NCBI GenBank assembly: GCA_031550535.1
Contig: JAVBOM010000038.1
Coordinates: forward strand, 41,694-105,693
Origin: Avichristensenella sp031550535
GTDB taxonomy: Bacteria > Bacillota > Clostridia > Christensenellales > Aristaeellaceae
Reading direction: 5' to 3'
DNA length: 64,000 bases
The notes beneath the pieces were generated by a model that did not search any database, was not told the DNA's origin, and saw only the letters and a program-made list of their open reading frames with translations. This document shows positions 24,544 through 33,195 of this stretch, one piece after another. The position numbers were made by a program, and so were the translations under genes. Every line of letters begins with the position of its first letter. Within the stretch, counting starts at the first letter, position 1.

Positions 24544-25467
24544 ATGAAGTACTTGATCGGCATCGACGGAGGCGGCACAAACTCCCGCCTTTTGGCTGTG
24601 AACCGGCAAGGAGAGGTGGTTGGCCGCAGCCGGGGCGGCAGCACGAACATAGAGAGCAATCCGCCGGAGACGGTGCGGGAAAATCTGCGCCTGCTGGTGG
24701 AGGCGTTCTGCCGGGAGAGCGGGCGCGACCTTTCGGATTGCGTGGGCGCGTGCCTGGGCACGGCGGGCGTGGATACCCCGGAGACAAAGCGGGTGACGGA
24801 GTCCCTGATGGCGGCGCTCTCGCTGCCGTGCCCCGTCATGGTGGTCAACGACGCGGAAATCGCGCTGGCGGGGCAGACCAAGGGAGGGCCCGGCATCATC
24901 CTGATCTCTGGAACGGGCTCCATCGGCTATGGCGTAAACGGCGAAGGAGAGGCGTTGCGCGTCGGCGGGTACGGCTATTTGGTCGGCGACGAAGGTTCTT
25001 CTTATTGGGTCGCAAAAGAGGCGATCTCCGCGGCGCTCAAGGCGCAGGACCAGACCGGCCCGGATACCATGCTGGGGTGGCTGATTGTGAAAGAGATGGA
25101 AATCGCGAGCGTCGAGCACGTGATCGATTTTATTTATTGCAACAATAAGAGCGACATCGCCAGGCTCTCCCCGCTGGTGCCGCTGGCGCTCCGGGAAGGG
25201 GATACCGTCGCGCGGGACATCATGGGGCGGGCGGCGGACGATCTCGCGGCGATGGCGATGGCGCTGGGCAAACGCCTTGGGATGGCCGGCCGGCCGTATC
25301 CGCTGGTCTTTTCCGGCGGGTTTCTGTTGAACACGCCCTGGCTAATGGAGGCGGTGAAGGCGCGCGTCCATCGCGGGTTCCCGCTGCTTACGGCCACGCC
25401 GCTCGAGGTCGAGGCGGAATGGGGGGCCATTTACCTGGTGGCCGGAAAGGTCGGCTTTGCGCTGTAA
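24544..25467 (+). CDS. BadF/BadG/BcrA-family ATPase, N-acetylglucosamine kinase-like
   Basis: The 307-residue ASKHA-fold protein begins YLIGIDGGGTNSRLLAVN (phosphate-1 loop), continues with GTAGVDTPETK, ISGTGSIGYGV (phosphate-2) and GGYGYLVGDEGSSYW, and ends with VFSGGFLLN. Such proteins phosphorylate N-acetylglucosamine or related sugars. I chose the ATG at 24544 after AAGGA; a GTG at 24523 is less well placed. It ends the operon and converges on the ROK regulator. Confidence 0.78.
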   Translation: MKYLIGIDGGGTNSRLLAVNRQGEVVGRSRGGSTNIESNPPETVRENLRLLVEAFCRESGRDLSDCVGACLGTAGVDTPETKRVTESLMAALSLPCPVMVVNDAEIALAGQTKGGPGIILISGTGSIGYGVNGEGEALRVGGYGYLVGDEGSSYWVAKEAISAALKAQDQTGPDTMLGWLIVKEMEIASVEHVIDFIYCNNKSDIARLSPLVPLALREGDTVARDIMGRAADDLAAMAMALGKRLGMAGRPYPLVFSGGFLLNTPWLMEAVKARVHRGFPLLTATPLEVEAEWGAIYLVAGKVGFAL

Positions 25468-25475
25468 GGCGCGGC

Positions 25476-26654
25476 TTACGTCATGCTTCTAAACAGCGTA
25501 TAGTGCATGGCGTGCTGCATGATGTTGGTGCAGCCGCCCAGGATGGTCACGTTCCCGCCGAGCCGCGTGCGCTCCACGCGGATGGGGTTGGGCGTCTTGT
25601 CCTGGATGTACCGGCGAATCTGCCCCAGGTACGCCTGCGCGCTCTCCATCACGCCGCCGCCCAGGACGATGATCTCGGGGTCAAACAGCGTGGCCACATT
25701 GACGAGCACGAGCGACAGCGCCTCCACAAAGTCGTGTACGACTTCCTGGGCCCACCGCTCGCCTTCCGTGGCGCTTGCGAACAGATCGACCGCCGAGGCG
25801 CTTTCGTTCGGCGTGCCGAGCGCCGCGAGCGCCTCTCTGGCGCGCTTGCCAAGGCCGAAGCCGGAGATTTGCTCCTCGAGCGCGCCCATTTGCTTGTATT
25901 GGCGCGAAAGCTGCTTCGTGTCCAGCATGAGATAGCCGAGCTCGCCCGCGCCCGTGTGCGCGCCGCGCAGGACGCAATGACCCAGCACGGCACCCATGCC
26001 GATCAGCGTGCCGATGTGAATATACAGAAGATTATCGCACTGTTTGCCGTAGCCGAACCACATTTCGCCCAGCGCCGCCTGGTTCACGTCGTTTTCGACC
26101 AGCACGGGATACGGGTAATGGGGCGTCAGGCGGTCGGCGAGCAGGAAGTCGTCCAGGCCGACGGTGGGCGCGGCGATGACGCGGTTGCCGTCGAGGACGA
26201 TGCCGGGGACGCCTACGGCAATCCCCCGCACAATGCGATGCTCCGCGGAGAGCAGCATTTCATCGGCCAGGGAGCGCACCAGCTCGATGCACGCCTCACC
26301 CTTGCGCCCCTGCGTTTGCACGACGCGCGTTTCGAGGATATTTCCGGTGATATCGCACAGGCAGGCGGTCGTCCGGTTGCCGCCCAGCGAGATCGAGACG
26401 ACGGCGTTCCGCTGGGTATCCAGCTCGATCAGGGGCCTGCGGCGGCCGCCGGAAAACTCGTATTCGCCCTGCAAATGCACCAGGCGGTCCTCCATCAGCT
26501 CGTCCGTGATGCGGACCACGCTGGAGAGGCTGAGCCCCAGGTCATCGGCAATGGCGGACCGGGACACAACGCCCCGCTGGCGCAGGTACTCCAGGATGCA
26601 CGTGCGGTTGATATCCCGCATTTCCTTGGGCGTAATGCATTTTAGCGTTGACAT
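25476..26654 (-). CDS. ROK-family transcriptional regulator (NagC/XylR-like)
   Basis: This 392-residue protein has an N-terminal winged helix (NRTCILEYLRQRGVVSRSAIADDLGLSLSSVVRITDELM, about residues 16-60) and a ROK sugar-binding domain (about 80-392). The usual zinc motif CxCGxxGC is absent: the corresponding stretch reads ELGYLMLDTKQLSRQ. GGAGG lies before the ATG at 26654. Its position between the ABC/kinase operon and the lyase gene suggests it represses one or both; the direct repeats at 19641 are a possible operator. Confidence 0.83.
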   Translation of the reverse strand: MSTLKCITPKEMRDINRTCILEYLRQRGVVSRSAIADDLGLSLSSVVRITDELMEDRLVHLQGEYEFSGGRRRPLIELDTQRNAVVSISLGGNRTTACLCDITGNILETRVVQTQGRKGEACIELVRSLADEMLLSAEHRIVRGIAVGVPGIVLDGNRVIAAPTVGLDDFLLADRLTPHYPYPVLVENDVNQAALGEMWFGYGKQCDNLLYIHIGTLIGMGAVLGHCVLRGAHTGAGELGYLMLDTKQLSRQYKQMGALEEQISGFGLGKRAREALAALGTPNESASAVDLFASATEGERWAQEVVHDFVEALSLVLVNVATLFDPEIIVLGGGVMESAQAYLGQIRRYIQDKTPNPIRVERTRLGGNVTILGGCTNIMQHAMHYTLFRSMT

Positions 26655-26775
26655 GGCAACCTCCAACCCCAGACATTGCATGTATTATGCTGGAATTTGA
26701 GAGAATTTGCAAGACTATAGGATAGTATTCACACAGTGAGGTCGATTTGACTGAGCCGAAAGGAAGGAACAAGAC

Positions 26776-28272
26776 ATGCGAATCCGTGACGAGGTACGGC
26801 GGGAGGATGGGCTGACATTCCCCGGCAAGACGTTTGCCGAGGCGGTGCTTGAACCGGTATTTGGCACACAGCGCGACCACTATTATCAGTTCTTCGTGCA
26901 GATCAGCCTGGCGCACGCGGTGATGCTGCGCGAACAGGGAATTCTGACGCCCGAGGAGGCGAAGGGCATCCTGGGCGGCCTGCTGGAGGTGCGCGGCCAG
27001 GACTTCTCCCGCGCGGTCTATGATCCCGCGTATGAGGACATGTTCTTCATGCTGGAAAAGGATTTGGAGCGCCGGATCGGCGCGGACCTCGCGGGCCGGC
27101 TGCACATCGCCCGCAGCCGCAATGATGTCGGCATCTGCCAGTACCGGATGGCGCTGCGCGGAAAGCTGCCGCCGCTCATGGAAGCGCTGGCCCGGCTGAT
27201 GGAAACGCTGCTGTCGCTGGCGGCGGAGCATGTGGACACGATCATGCCCGCCTATACGCATACACAGCCCGCGCAGCCGACGACACTGGCGCACTACCTG
27301 CTGGCCGTGTACGATTCCCTCGCGCGCGATTTGCAGCGCATGGACGCAGCCTACCACTGCGTGAACCGGTCGACGATCGGTGCGGCGGCGATCACGACAA
27401 CCGGCTTTCCGATCAGCCGGGAGCGCGTATCGGCGCTGCTCGGCTTCGATGGGCTGGTGGAGAATTCCTACGACGCGATCGCGGGGGTCTCGTATCTGAC
27501 GCACACAGCGTCGGCCCTGGCGGAGCTCGGGGTGGACCTGTCCCGCTTCCTGAAGGACACGCTGGACTTCTGCACGCGCGAGTTTGGCGCTTTCCGGCTG
27601 GCGGACCCGTATGTGCAGATCAGCAGCATCATGCCGCAGAAGCGGAACCCGTCGTCGCTGGAGCACGCGCGGCCGATCGCGAGCGCACTCCTCGGGCAGG
27701 CGCAGACGGTGCTCACCATGCTCCACAACACGCCGTTTGGCGACATGGTCGATTCCGAGGAGCAACTGCAGCCGCACCTGTACCGCGCGATGGACAACGC
27801 GGCCCGCGTGCTGAACCTGCTGACGAGCAACTACGCGACGATGTCAATCGACAAGGATCTGCTGCTGCGCCGCGCGGGCGAGGGGTTCATCACCGCGACG
27901 GAGCTGGCGGACACGCTGGTGCGCGAGAAGGGGCTTTCGTTCCGCGAGGCGCACCGGCTTACGTCCGCCATTGTCCGCACCATGCACGCGCGTGGGCTGA
28001 CGCAAAAGGATGTGACGGCGGAACTGCTGCGCGAGATCATCGGGGAAGCGGTGGAGATCGACGAGGCGCTGATCGCGCGGGCGCTGGACCCGGCATACTT
28101 TGTGAAGATTCGCGGCATTACCGGCGGCGTTGCGCCGGAGGAGGTGCGGCGGATGCTCGCGGAGCGCCGCACCGGCCAGGCGGACAGGTGCGCGGTGGTT
28201 CAGGCGCTGCGCGACAGGCTCGTGGAGGCGGAGCGCGCGCTGGAAGGCGCTGTGAAAGGGTGCCTGGCGTAG
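26776..28272 (+). CDS. ArgH-like lyase (argininosuccinate lyase family)
   Basis: The 498-residue protein belongs to the fumarase/aspartase superfamily: HIARSRNDV (about 114), THTQPAQPTT (about 160) and the signature SSIMPQKRNPSS (about 285). It lacks the LWGGRF N-terminus of housekeeping argininosuccinate lyase and sits beside an importer and hydrolase rather than argG. A catabolic C-N lyase acting on another N-substituted aspartate is therefore possible. AAAGGAAGG precedes the ATG. It is transcribed divergently from the ROK gene and converges on the FdrA operon. Confidence 0.8.
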   Translation: MRIRDEVRREDGLTFPGKTFAEAVLEPVFGTQRDHYYQFFVQISLAHAVMLREQGILTPEEAKGILGGLLEVRGQDFSRAVYDPAYEDMFFMLEKDLERRIGADLAGRLHIARSRNDVGICQYRMALRGKLPPLMEALARLMETLLSLAAEHVDTIMPAYTHTQPAQPTTLAHYLLAVYDSLARDLQRMDAAYHCVNRSTIGAAAITTTGFPISRERVSALLGFDGLVENSYDAIAGVSYLTHTASALAELGVDLSRFLKDTLDFCTREFGAFRLADPYVQISSIMPQKRNPSSLEHARPIASALLGQAQTVLTMLHNTPFGDMVDSEEQLQPHLYRAMDNAARVLNLLTSNYATMSIDKDLLLRRAGEGFITATELADTLVREKGLSFREAHRLTSAIVRTMHARGLTQKDVTAELLREIIGEAVEIDEALIARALDPAYFVKIRGITGGVAPEEVRRMLAERRTGQADRCAVVQALRDRLVEAERALEGAVKGCLA

Positions 28273-28298
28273 ACGAACGCCGCGCACACGCCGCACGG

Positions 28299-29066
28299 CT
28301 AGGCAAATGAGGAGACAGATGCCTGGGGGAGCTCCCGCAGAATTCGCGACATGCCATACAGCATATCGCAGCCCGACGTAGCGCCAATCTGGCACAGTCG
28401 CCACACTGCGCGCGGCAGGTCACCTTTGCAGAATAGGGCGGTGATCACGTGGCCTACGGCCTCGCCAAAGTAGCCTTCCCACGCCAGCCGCAGATACCGC
28501 CCGCTTACGTCTGTTGTACGCGAAATGTCCGTCAGGGAAAAAGGCGCGGCGATATTCAGCGCGCGGCACACGGCCAGCACGCCTACGCAGGCGTCATCAA
28601 AAGAAGGCGTCAGGCCGCCGCCCAGCCCCAATAGGCCGGGGGCGTCGGCACTGACCAGCGCCCGGTCTACCCGCTGCCGCATAGCTGGTGGCATGCGCAG
28701 GAAGCCCTGCCGCAAGTGGGATGTGCGGGCAAAAAACGCCGCTGCTTGTGGTGCCCCTGATTGGGGGGGGATGTGCCCCGTCCAGGATTGTTCGGTATCC
28801 AGGATGAATTGCAGATTTCCAACAACCAACAGCGCGCCTTCCAGGCAAGCATGGTCGCCCGGAACAATCCCGCCGAAAGAGGATGGGGGAAGGACAACGC
28901 TATCTGGTACACGGGGCGCACCCGCGGGGCACAGGGTCAGCATGCGAAGTCCGGCGGGCGTTTCCAGCATCAGGTTCGCCGTATGGCGATAGATGGAATG
29001 GACAAAGCCCGCATAGGCCGCTGGCGGCGCGAATGCGGGCGTTCTGTACAGCGGATGGGCCGTCAT
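28299..29066 (-). CDS. allH: DUF2877 protein (AllH/YlbF-like)
   Basis: This 255-residue protein has the DUF2877 motif GLGGGLTPSFDD (about 149-160). The E. coli homologue YlbF (AllH) works with FdrA (AllF) and YlbE (AllG) as oxamate carbamoyltransferase in allantoin fermentation. All three partners are in this operon. The ATG at 29066 overlaps the kinase stop (ATGA). Whether the substrate is oxamate is unknown, because no allantoin genes are present. It is the last gene of the operon. Confidence 0.8.
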   Translation of the reverse strand: MTAHPLYRTPAFAPPAAYAGFVHSIYRHTANLMLETPAGLRMLTLCPAGAPRVPDSVVLPPSSFGGIVPGDHACLEGALLVVGNLQFILDTEQSWTGHIPPQSGAPQAAAFFARTSHLRQGFLRMPPAMRQRVDRALVSADAPGLLGLGGGLTPSFDDACVGVLAVCRALNIAAPFSLTDISRTTDVSGRYLRLAWEGYFGEAVGHVITALFCKGDLPRAVWRLCQIGATSGCDMLYGMSRILRELPQASVSSFA

Positions 29067-30235
29067 GGCCAGAGCAGCGCGCGGCAATTGCGTGCCACCA
29101 TCAGTTCCTCGTTGGTTTCCAGAACCCATACCTGTACGGCGCTGTGATCCGCCTGGATAGCGCCTTCTTGCGGTTGCGCGTTTTTCGCTTCGGATAGCGA
29201 AAGCCCCAGGTATGCAAGGCGGCTTGCCACCTCGGAACGGATCGTGGCAGCGTGCTGCCCGATGCCGCCAGTGAAGACCAGCGCGTCCAGCCCGCCCAGA
29301 TACGCCGTGTACATCCCGATATAGCCCACGATCGTATCCACAAACGCGTCAACGGCCAGTTGGGCCTGGGCATTCCCTTGCCGCGCGGCGTCCAGCACGG
29401 CGCGAAGGTCGTTGCTGACCCCGGAAAGCCCCAGAAGCCCGCTTTCGCGGGATAGTGCCGCCATGACCGCATCCACGCCGCCTAACCGCTGCATCAGCAC
29501 CGGCAAGCAAAACACGTCAAAATCCCCGACCCGGTTGTTGTGGAATACGCCGCTTTGGGGTGTGGCGCCCATGGTGGTGGCCACGCTCCGGCCGTCCAGC
29601 AGCGCGCAAAGGGAACTGGACCCGCCCAGATGCGCGCTGATGACCCGCCTGGCCTCGGGCGCAAGCTGCCGCATCTTACACGCGATGTAGCCATGGCTGG
29701 AGCCGTGAAAACCATAGCGGCGGATGCCGTATGCCTGACGCCACGCGTCCGGGATGCCGTACACCGCGCGAGGGAGCGGGATGCTGGCGTGAAATGCCGT
29801 CTCAAAGCAGGCGATTTGGGTACAGCGCGGGTATTGCGCCCGCATCGCGCGCATCATCTGGATGTAGACGGGGTTATGCGCGGGCGCGAAGGGAACCATG
29901 CGCTCCATCTCCTGCAGTATCTCCTCCGTGACATACTGGGTGCCGGATACCGCGCCTCCGTGCACGGCCTTGTACCCAATGGCGCACAGCGCGTCCATCG
30001 ATACGGCAAAGCCAAGCCGCGAAAGGGCGTCCAGGCAGTCTGCCAACGCGCTCGCGTGGGACGCGCAGGCACAGTCCGCCAGGTGTTCCCGCGATCCGGC
30101 GCGCACCTGGAGCGTGCCGTTTGTCCCAATGTTTTCCACGCTGCCGGTGGCGAGCAGCGTCTCGGCATCCTCCATATCATACAGCTTGAATTTGAAACTT
30201 GTGGAGCCAAGGTTGAGCACAAGGATCTGTTTCAT
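29063..30235 (-). CDS. Acetate/propionate-kinase-family kinase in the FdrA operon
   Basis: The 390-residue ASKHA protein follows acetate kinase throughout: LNLGSTSFKFKLYD (8-20), VHGG (91-94), RRYGFHGSSHG (172-182), AHLGG (201-205), NNRVGDFD (233-240) and TNEELMVA near the end. Several active-site positions differ: the acyl-contact Arg is Lys89 (GYKAVHGG), FDTAFH reads FETAFH (144-149), HLGNG reads HLGGS, and GGIGEN reads GGIGQH. It occupies the place where oxamate operons carry a carbamate kinase, so it probably makes ATP from an acyl or carbamoyl phosphate. It overlaps allH by four bases. Confidence 0.82.
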   Translation of the reverse strand: MKQILVLNLGSTSFKFKLYDMEDAETLLATGSVENIGTNGTLQVRAGSREHLADCACASHASALADCLDALSRLGFAVSMDALCAIGYKAVHGGAVSGTQYVTEEILQEMERMVPFAPAHNPVYIQMMRAMRAQYPRCTQIACFETAFHASIPLPRAVYGIPDAWRQAYGIRRYGFHGSSHGYIACKMRQLAPEARRVISAHLGGSSSLCALLDGRSVATTMGATPQSGVFHNNRVGDFDVFCLPVLMQRLGGVDAVMAALSRESGLLGLSGVSNDLRAVLDAARQGNAQAQLAVDAFVDTIVGYIGMYTAYLGGLDALVFTGGIGQHAATIRSEVASRLAYLGLSLSEAKNAQPQEGAIQADHSAVQVWVLETNEELMVARNCRALLWP

Positions 30236-30250
30236 TTTATGCTTTCCCCG

Positions 30251-31507
30251 TCAGCTTGTATACCGCGCGGCAAAGGCCTTCATGGCGTTTTCAAAGCAAG
30301 CCATGGGCACGCGCGCCATGCCCGCGCCGATCAGCCCGCCCTCGTGGCTGAACATGCCGCCGTGGATGACGGGACTGATCCCGGTTTTGAGCACCAGGCG
30401 GATGTCAATGCCCACGGGCAGGAAATCGAAATCCATGTTGGGGATGGGGTAATTGGGGTTTTTGCTGATGGAGATGCGCTCCATTTCGCGGCTCTGCGCG
30501 ATGGCGGCGTCCAGGTTCATGCCGCGCAGGTTACAGGTGATGGGGCTGGCCGCCGCGGCGAAGCCGCCCATGCCCGCGCATTCCACCACACAGCTATCGC
30601 CCAGCCAGGGCAGTTGATCCTTTTGCGTGAACTGCGAGGAGGTATAGCGCCCCTGCATCATCGGCGCGGGCGCGAGGAACCACTGCCCCGGCAGCCCGGC
30701 CACCTTGATGCCGAACTCCACGCCATTCCCGCACACGGCGGTGACCATGGTGGAATACGGCGTGCCATCGGCGGCCAGCAATGCCGCGCGGGACGCGCCC
30801 TGCCCATAGCAGTGAAAAAACCGGGGCGTTTCCACAACATAGCGCACCACCTGCAGGATCTCCTCGCGGGGACGGTCCAGGGAAAACAGCGCGGGCAGGA
30901 TTTGCTTATCGAACAGCAGGTCCGCCGCCGTCTGGCGCGTGTGGTTTTCATCGCCCATCTGCATGGATTCGGCGAGGATGGGCTTGATGGCCAAGCCGCC
31001 GAGCTTTTGCAGGATTTCTTTGAACAGCGGGAAAAGCTCCTCGCGCATGTTGCGCAGGTTTTCGGCAATCCCCTGATTGTAGAGGCCCCAGCCGCAAAAA
31101 CCGCCCTGGAAGGGGCCTTCGGCGGGGAAGGTGCAGGCGCGCTTGCCGCTTGCGCGGTCCTCGATCACGTTCATCATCACGGAGGGCGTGATGATGCCGG
31201 TGCCCGCGCCCACGGTGTTGTAGTCCAGGGCGGAGGCGATTTTGATTTCGCCCGCGCTCAGACGCCGGACAGCCTCCTGCTCGTCCTGTGCCCAGCCCTC
31301 AAACAGCATGGCGCTCACCATGCCCCGCCGGTGGAGCATCACCATATTCTCATAATCAACGGGCGGCCCGGAGTGCAGGATCATGTGGCCGGTAAGGCCC
31401 TCCACGCACTCGCCGGCGGGCAAAACATCCACCCAATAGGGGTCGGCGTCAATGATGCGGTTCACAGCCACCTCGTTGGCTGCGGCGATTTTTTCGCGGA
31501 TATTCAT
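30251..31507 (-). CDS. allG: DUF1116 protein (AllG/YlbE-like)
   Basis: This 418-residue DUF1116 protein resembles E. coli YlbE (AllG), a subunit of oxamate carbamoyltransferase. Conserved stretches include the N-terminal ANEVAVNRIIDADPYWVDVLPA, HSGPPVDYENM, TGIITPSVMMNVI and GGMFSHEGGLIGAG near the C-terminus. GGAGA precedes the ATG. It sits 18 bp after the short FdrA C-domain ORF and 15 bp before the kinase, in the order expected for one complex plus its kinase. Confidence 0.85.
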   Translation of the reverse strand: MNIREKIAAANEVAVNRIIDADPYWVDVLPAGECVEGLTGHMILHSGPPVDYENMVMLHRRGMVSAMLFEGWAQDEQEAVRRLSAGEIKIASALDYNTVGAGTGIITPSVMMNVIEDRASGKRACTFPAEGPFQGGFCGWGLYNQGIAENLRNMREELFPLFKEILQKLGGLAIKPILAESMQMGDENHTRQTAADLLFDKQILPALFSLDRPREEILQVVRYVVETPRFFHCYGQGASRAALLAADGTPYSTMVTAVCGNGVEFGIKVAGLPGQWFLAPAPMMQGRYTSSQFTQKDQLPWLGDSCVVECAGMGGFAAAASPITCNLRGMNLDAAIAQSREMERISISKNPNYPIPNMDFDFLPVGIDIRLVLKTGISPVIHGGMFSHEGGLIGAGMARVPMACFENAMKAFAARYTS

Positions 31508-31525
31508 GTGGGTTTTCTCCGTTTC

Positions 31526-31681
31526 CTATAGATAGTCATCCAGCAGGGCGGAAATTTCTTCGCTTTGCTCGGCGGGTGGCTGCCACTGGACCTGCGCGCA
31601 GTCCACCTCCTGAAGAACCAATGCCTGATAGAACACCTCGATGCCGATGTTTACGACGCGCGGCTTGCGCTGGGCTTCCAT
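31526..31681 (-). CDS. Separate C-terminal domain of FdrA
   Basis: This 51-residue ORF (RVVNIGIEVFYQALVLQ..VQWQPPAE) matches the extreme C-terminus of full-length FdrA (pattern INIGL-F..L-V-W-P-A). Together with the 503-residue upstream ORF it adds up to about the length I recall for E. coli FdrA (about 555). The ATG at 31681 is eight bases after GGGAGG; an ATG at 31687 overlaps the upstream TGA. It looks like a clean gene split with coupled translation, not a recent frameshift. Confidence 0.72.
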   Translation of the reverse strand: MEAQRKPRVVNIGIEVFYQALVLQEVDCAQVQWQPPAEQSEEISALLDDYL

Positions 31682-31683
31682 GC

Positions 31684-33195
31684 TCATGCCCTCCCTTGCA
31701 GCGCCGCCATCCACGCGGCGGCCAATCTGGCGCTTTGATGGTTGGAATCCGCCACGATCGCCCCCGCCTGGGTGAGGGCCTCGCGCGCGCCCGCGATATC
31801 CTGGGGATCGCCCTGCGCGCCGCAAATGGTGGCGATAAAGACGACCTCCGGGTGTGCCGCGATGACGGGTACAAACGGCAGAATGGGGTTTTGATGGACA
31901 CCCGGGCCGGTGATAAAGTCCAGCAGAATGACCGCTACCTCGGGATCGGTCAGCTCTTCCTGGAGCCGGCTGAGGCGTAGCTGCGGATCAAACACGGGAT
32001 GCGGCGCTTCGGCGGTAAAATCCTCCGCGCCCAAATCAAGCGCGCTGTGCCCGATGCTGCGGTGGTGCGACGGAAGCTGCTGGGCATAGCGCGTGCGCAG
32101 GTTGGAGTGCAGCCGAACCCCCGGATTCACTTGCGAAAAGAGGATCATGGCCTCCTCGGTGAACGTGCCGCCGCAGTACAGGCCGCGAAAATACTTGCGC
32201 TGTGGCGCGAGGGTTTTCATCCGCTGTTCCACAAGCGCCGGGGTCTGTGCGGGATTCCAGCCGAGCGTCTTTTTTTCGCCCGTTGCCCGCTCGTAGCACA
32301 GCAGCGCGGCCTCTTCCAGCGAAAACGCGGCAAGCGCCTTGTGCCCTGAAAAGAGCGAGGGATCGGCCCCCAGGAACAGCGCCACCACGGGCTTTGTCAG
32401 CCCATCGGCTTCGCGCAGCATATCCGCCATCACCTGGCCGTCCGCCAGCTTGGAGAGCAAGCAGATGACGCGGGTGTTTTCGTCCTTTTCCAGCCGTTCC
32501 ATGCCCATGCGCATGGTGATGCCGCCCACCTGCGGATGCAAATCATGGCCGCCGGTCCCGATGATGGTGCTGACGCCGTCCCCCAGCCGCTCAATGAGGC
32601 AAGCAACTTCCTGCGCGCCGGAGCCGCTGGCGGCCACAATGCCGACCGAGCCCTGCCGCACGATGCTGCCCGCGGCCAGCGCCACACCGCCGATCAAACC
32701 GACGCCCGCGTCCGGCCCCATGACCAGACGCCCCAGCCGTTGCCCCATCAGTTTGCATTCCCGCTCTTCTTCCAGGGACACATTGTCGCTGAACACAAAC
32801 ACATCCATGCCCTTTTGAAGCGCCTTTTTGATTTCAGCGCAGGCATAGACGCCGGGCAGGGAAATCTGCGCCAGATCGAAAGCGCCGCTGGGGACAGCGT
32901 CCAGATCATAGTACATGCGCCCCTGTTGCGCACCCCTATTGAGCACGTCAACGCCGATTTGATGGGCGTGCTCCAGTTGTTCCTCGGAATCACCGTCGAG
33001 CGCGAGCATCAGGTCCGTCTTGCCCGTATCCGGCGGCACCTGATAGCCCATGGAGGTCAGCAGCTCGATATTGGCGTCGGTGCCCATGCCGCTTTCCGCG
33101 CCATGCAGCGATGCTTTCGCCAAAACGCTGTCCGCCACGCCCATCAGCGTGACGGAATCCACGTAGCGGTTTTTGACCACATAGACTTTTTTCAT
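31684..33195 (-). CDS. fdrA: FdrA (AllF-like), succinyl-CoA-synthetase-alpha-like
   Basis: The 503-residue protein has the FdrA layout: an N-terminal region (KKVYVVKNRYVDSVTLM), a CoA-binding/Rossmann section (GPDAGVGLIGGVALAAGSIVRQGSVGIVAASGSGAQEV) and the phospho-histidine-type loop GTGGHDLHPQVGG seen in succinyl-CoA synthetases. The E. coli counterpart is a subunit of oxamate carbamoyltransferase. The normal C-terminal segment is encoded separately downstream. The start overlaps the flavoprotein stop in an ATGA. Confidence 0.87.
   Translation of the reverse strand: MKKVYVVKNRYVDSVTLMGVADSVLAKASLHGAESGMGTDANIELLTSMGYQVPPDTGKTDLMLALDGDSEEQLEHAHQIGVDVLNRGAQQGRMYYDLDAVPSGAFDLAQISLPGVYACAEIKKALQKGMDVFVFSDNVSLEEERECKLMGQRLGRLVMGPDAGVGLIGGVALAAGSIVRQGSVGIVAASGSGAQEVACLIERLGDGVSTIIGTGGHDLHPQVGGITMRMGMERLEKDENTRVICLLSKLADGQVMADMLREADGLTKPVVALFLGADPSLFSGHKALAAFSLEEAALLCYERATGEKKTLGWNPAQTPALVEQRMKTLAPQRKYFRGLYCGGTFTEEAMILFSQVNPGVRLHSNLRTRYAQQLPSHHRSIGHSALDLGAEDFTAEAPHPVFDPQLRLSRLQEELTDPEVAVILLDFITGPGVHQNPILPFVPVIAAHPEVVFIATICGAQGDPQDIAGAREALTQAGAIVADSNHQSARLAAAWMAALQGRA

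Noticed and set aside
29540..31531. 663-codon plus-strand ORF
   Set aside because: Antisense to the acetokinase-type and DUF1116 genes, which have clear family motifs.
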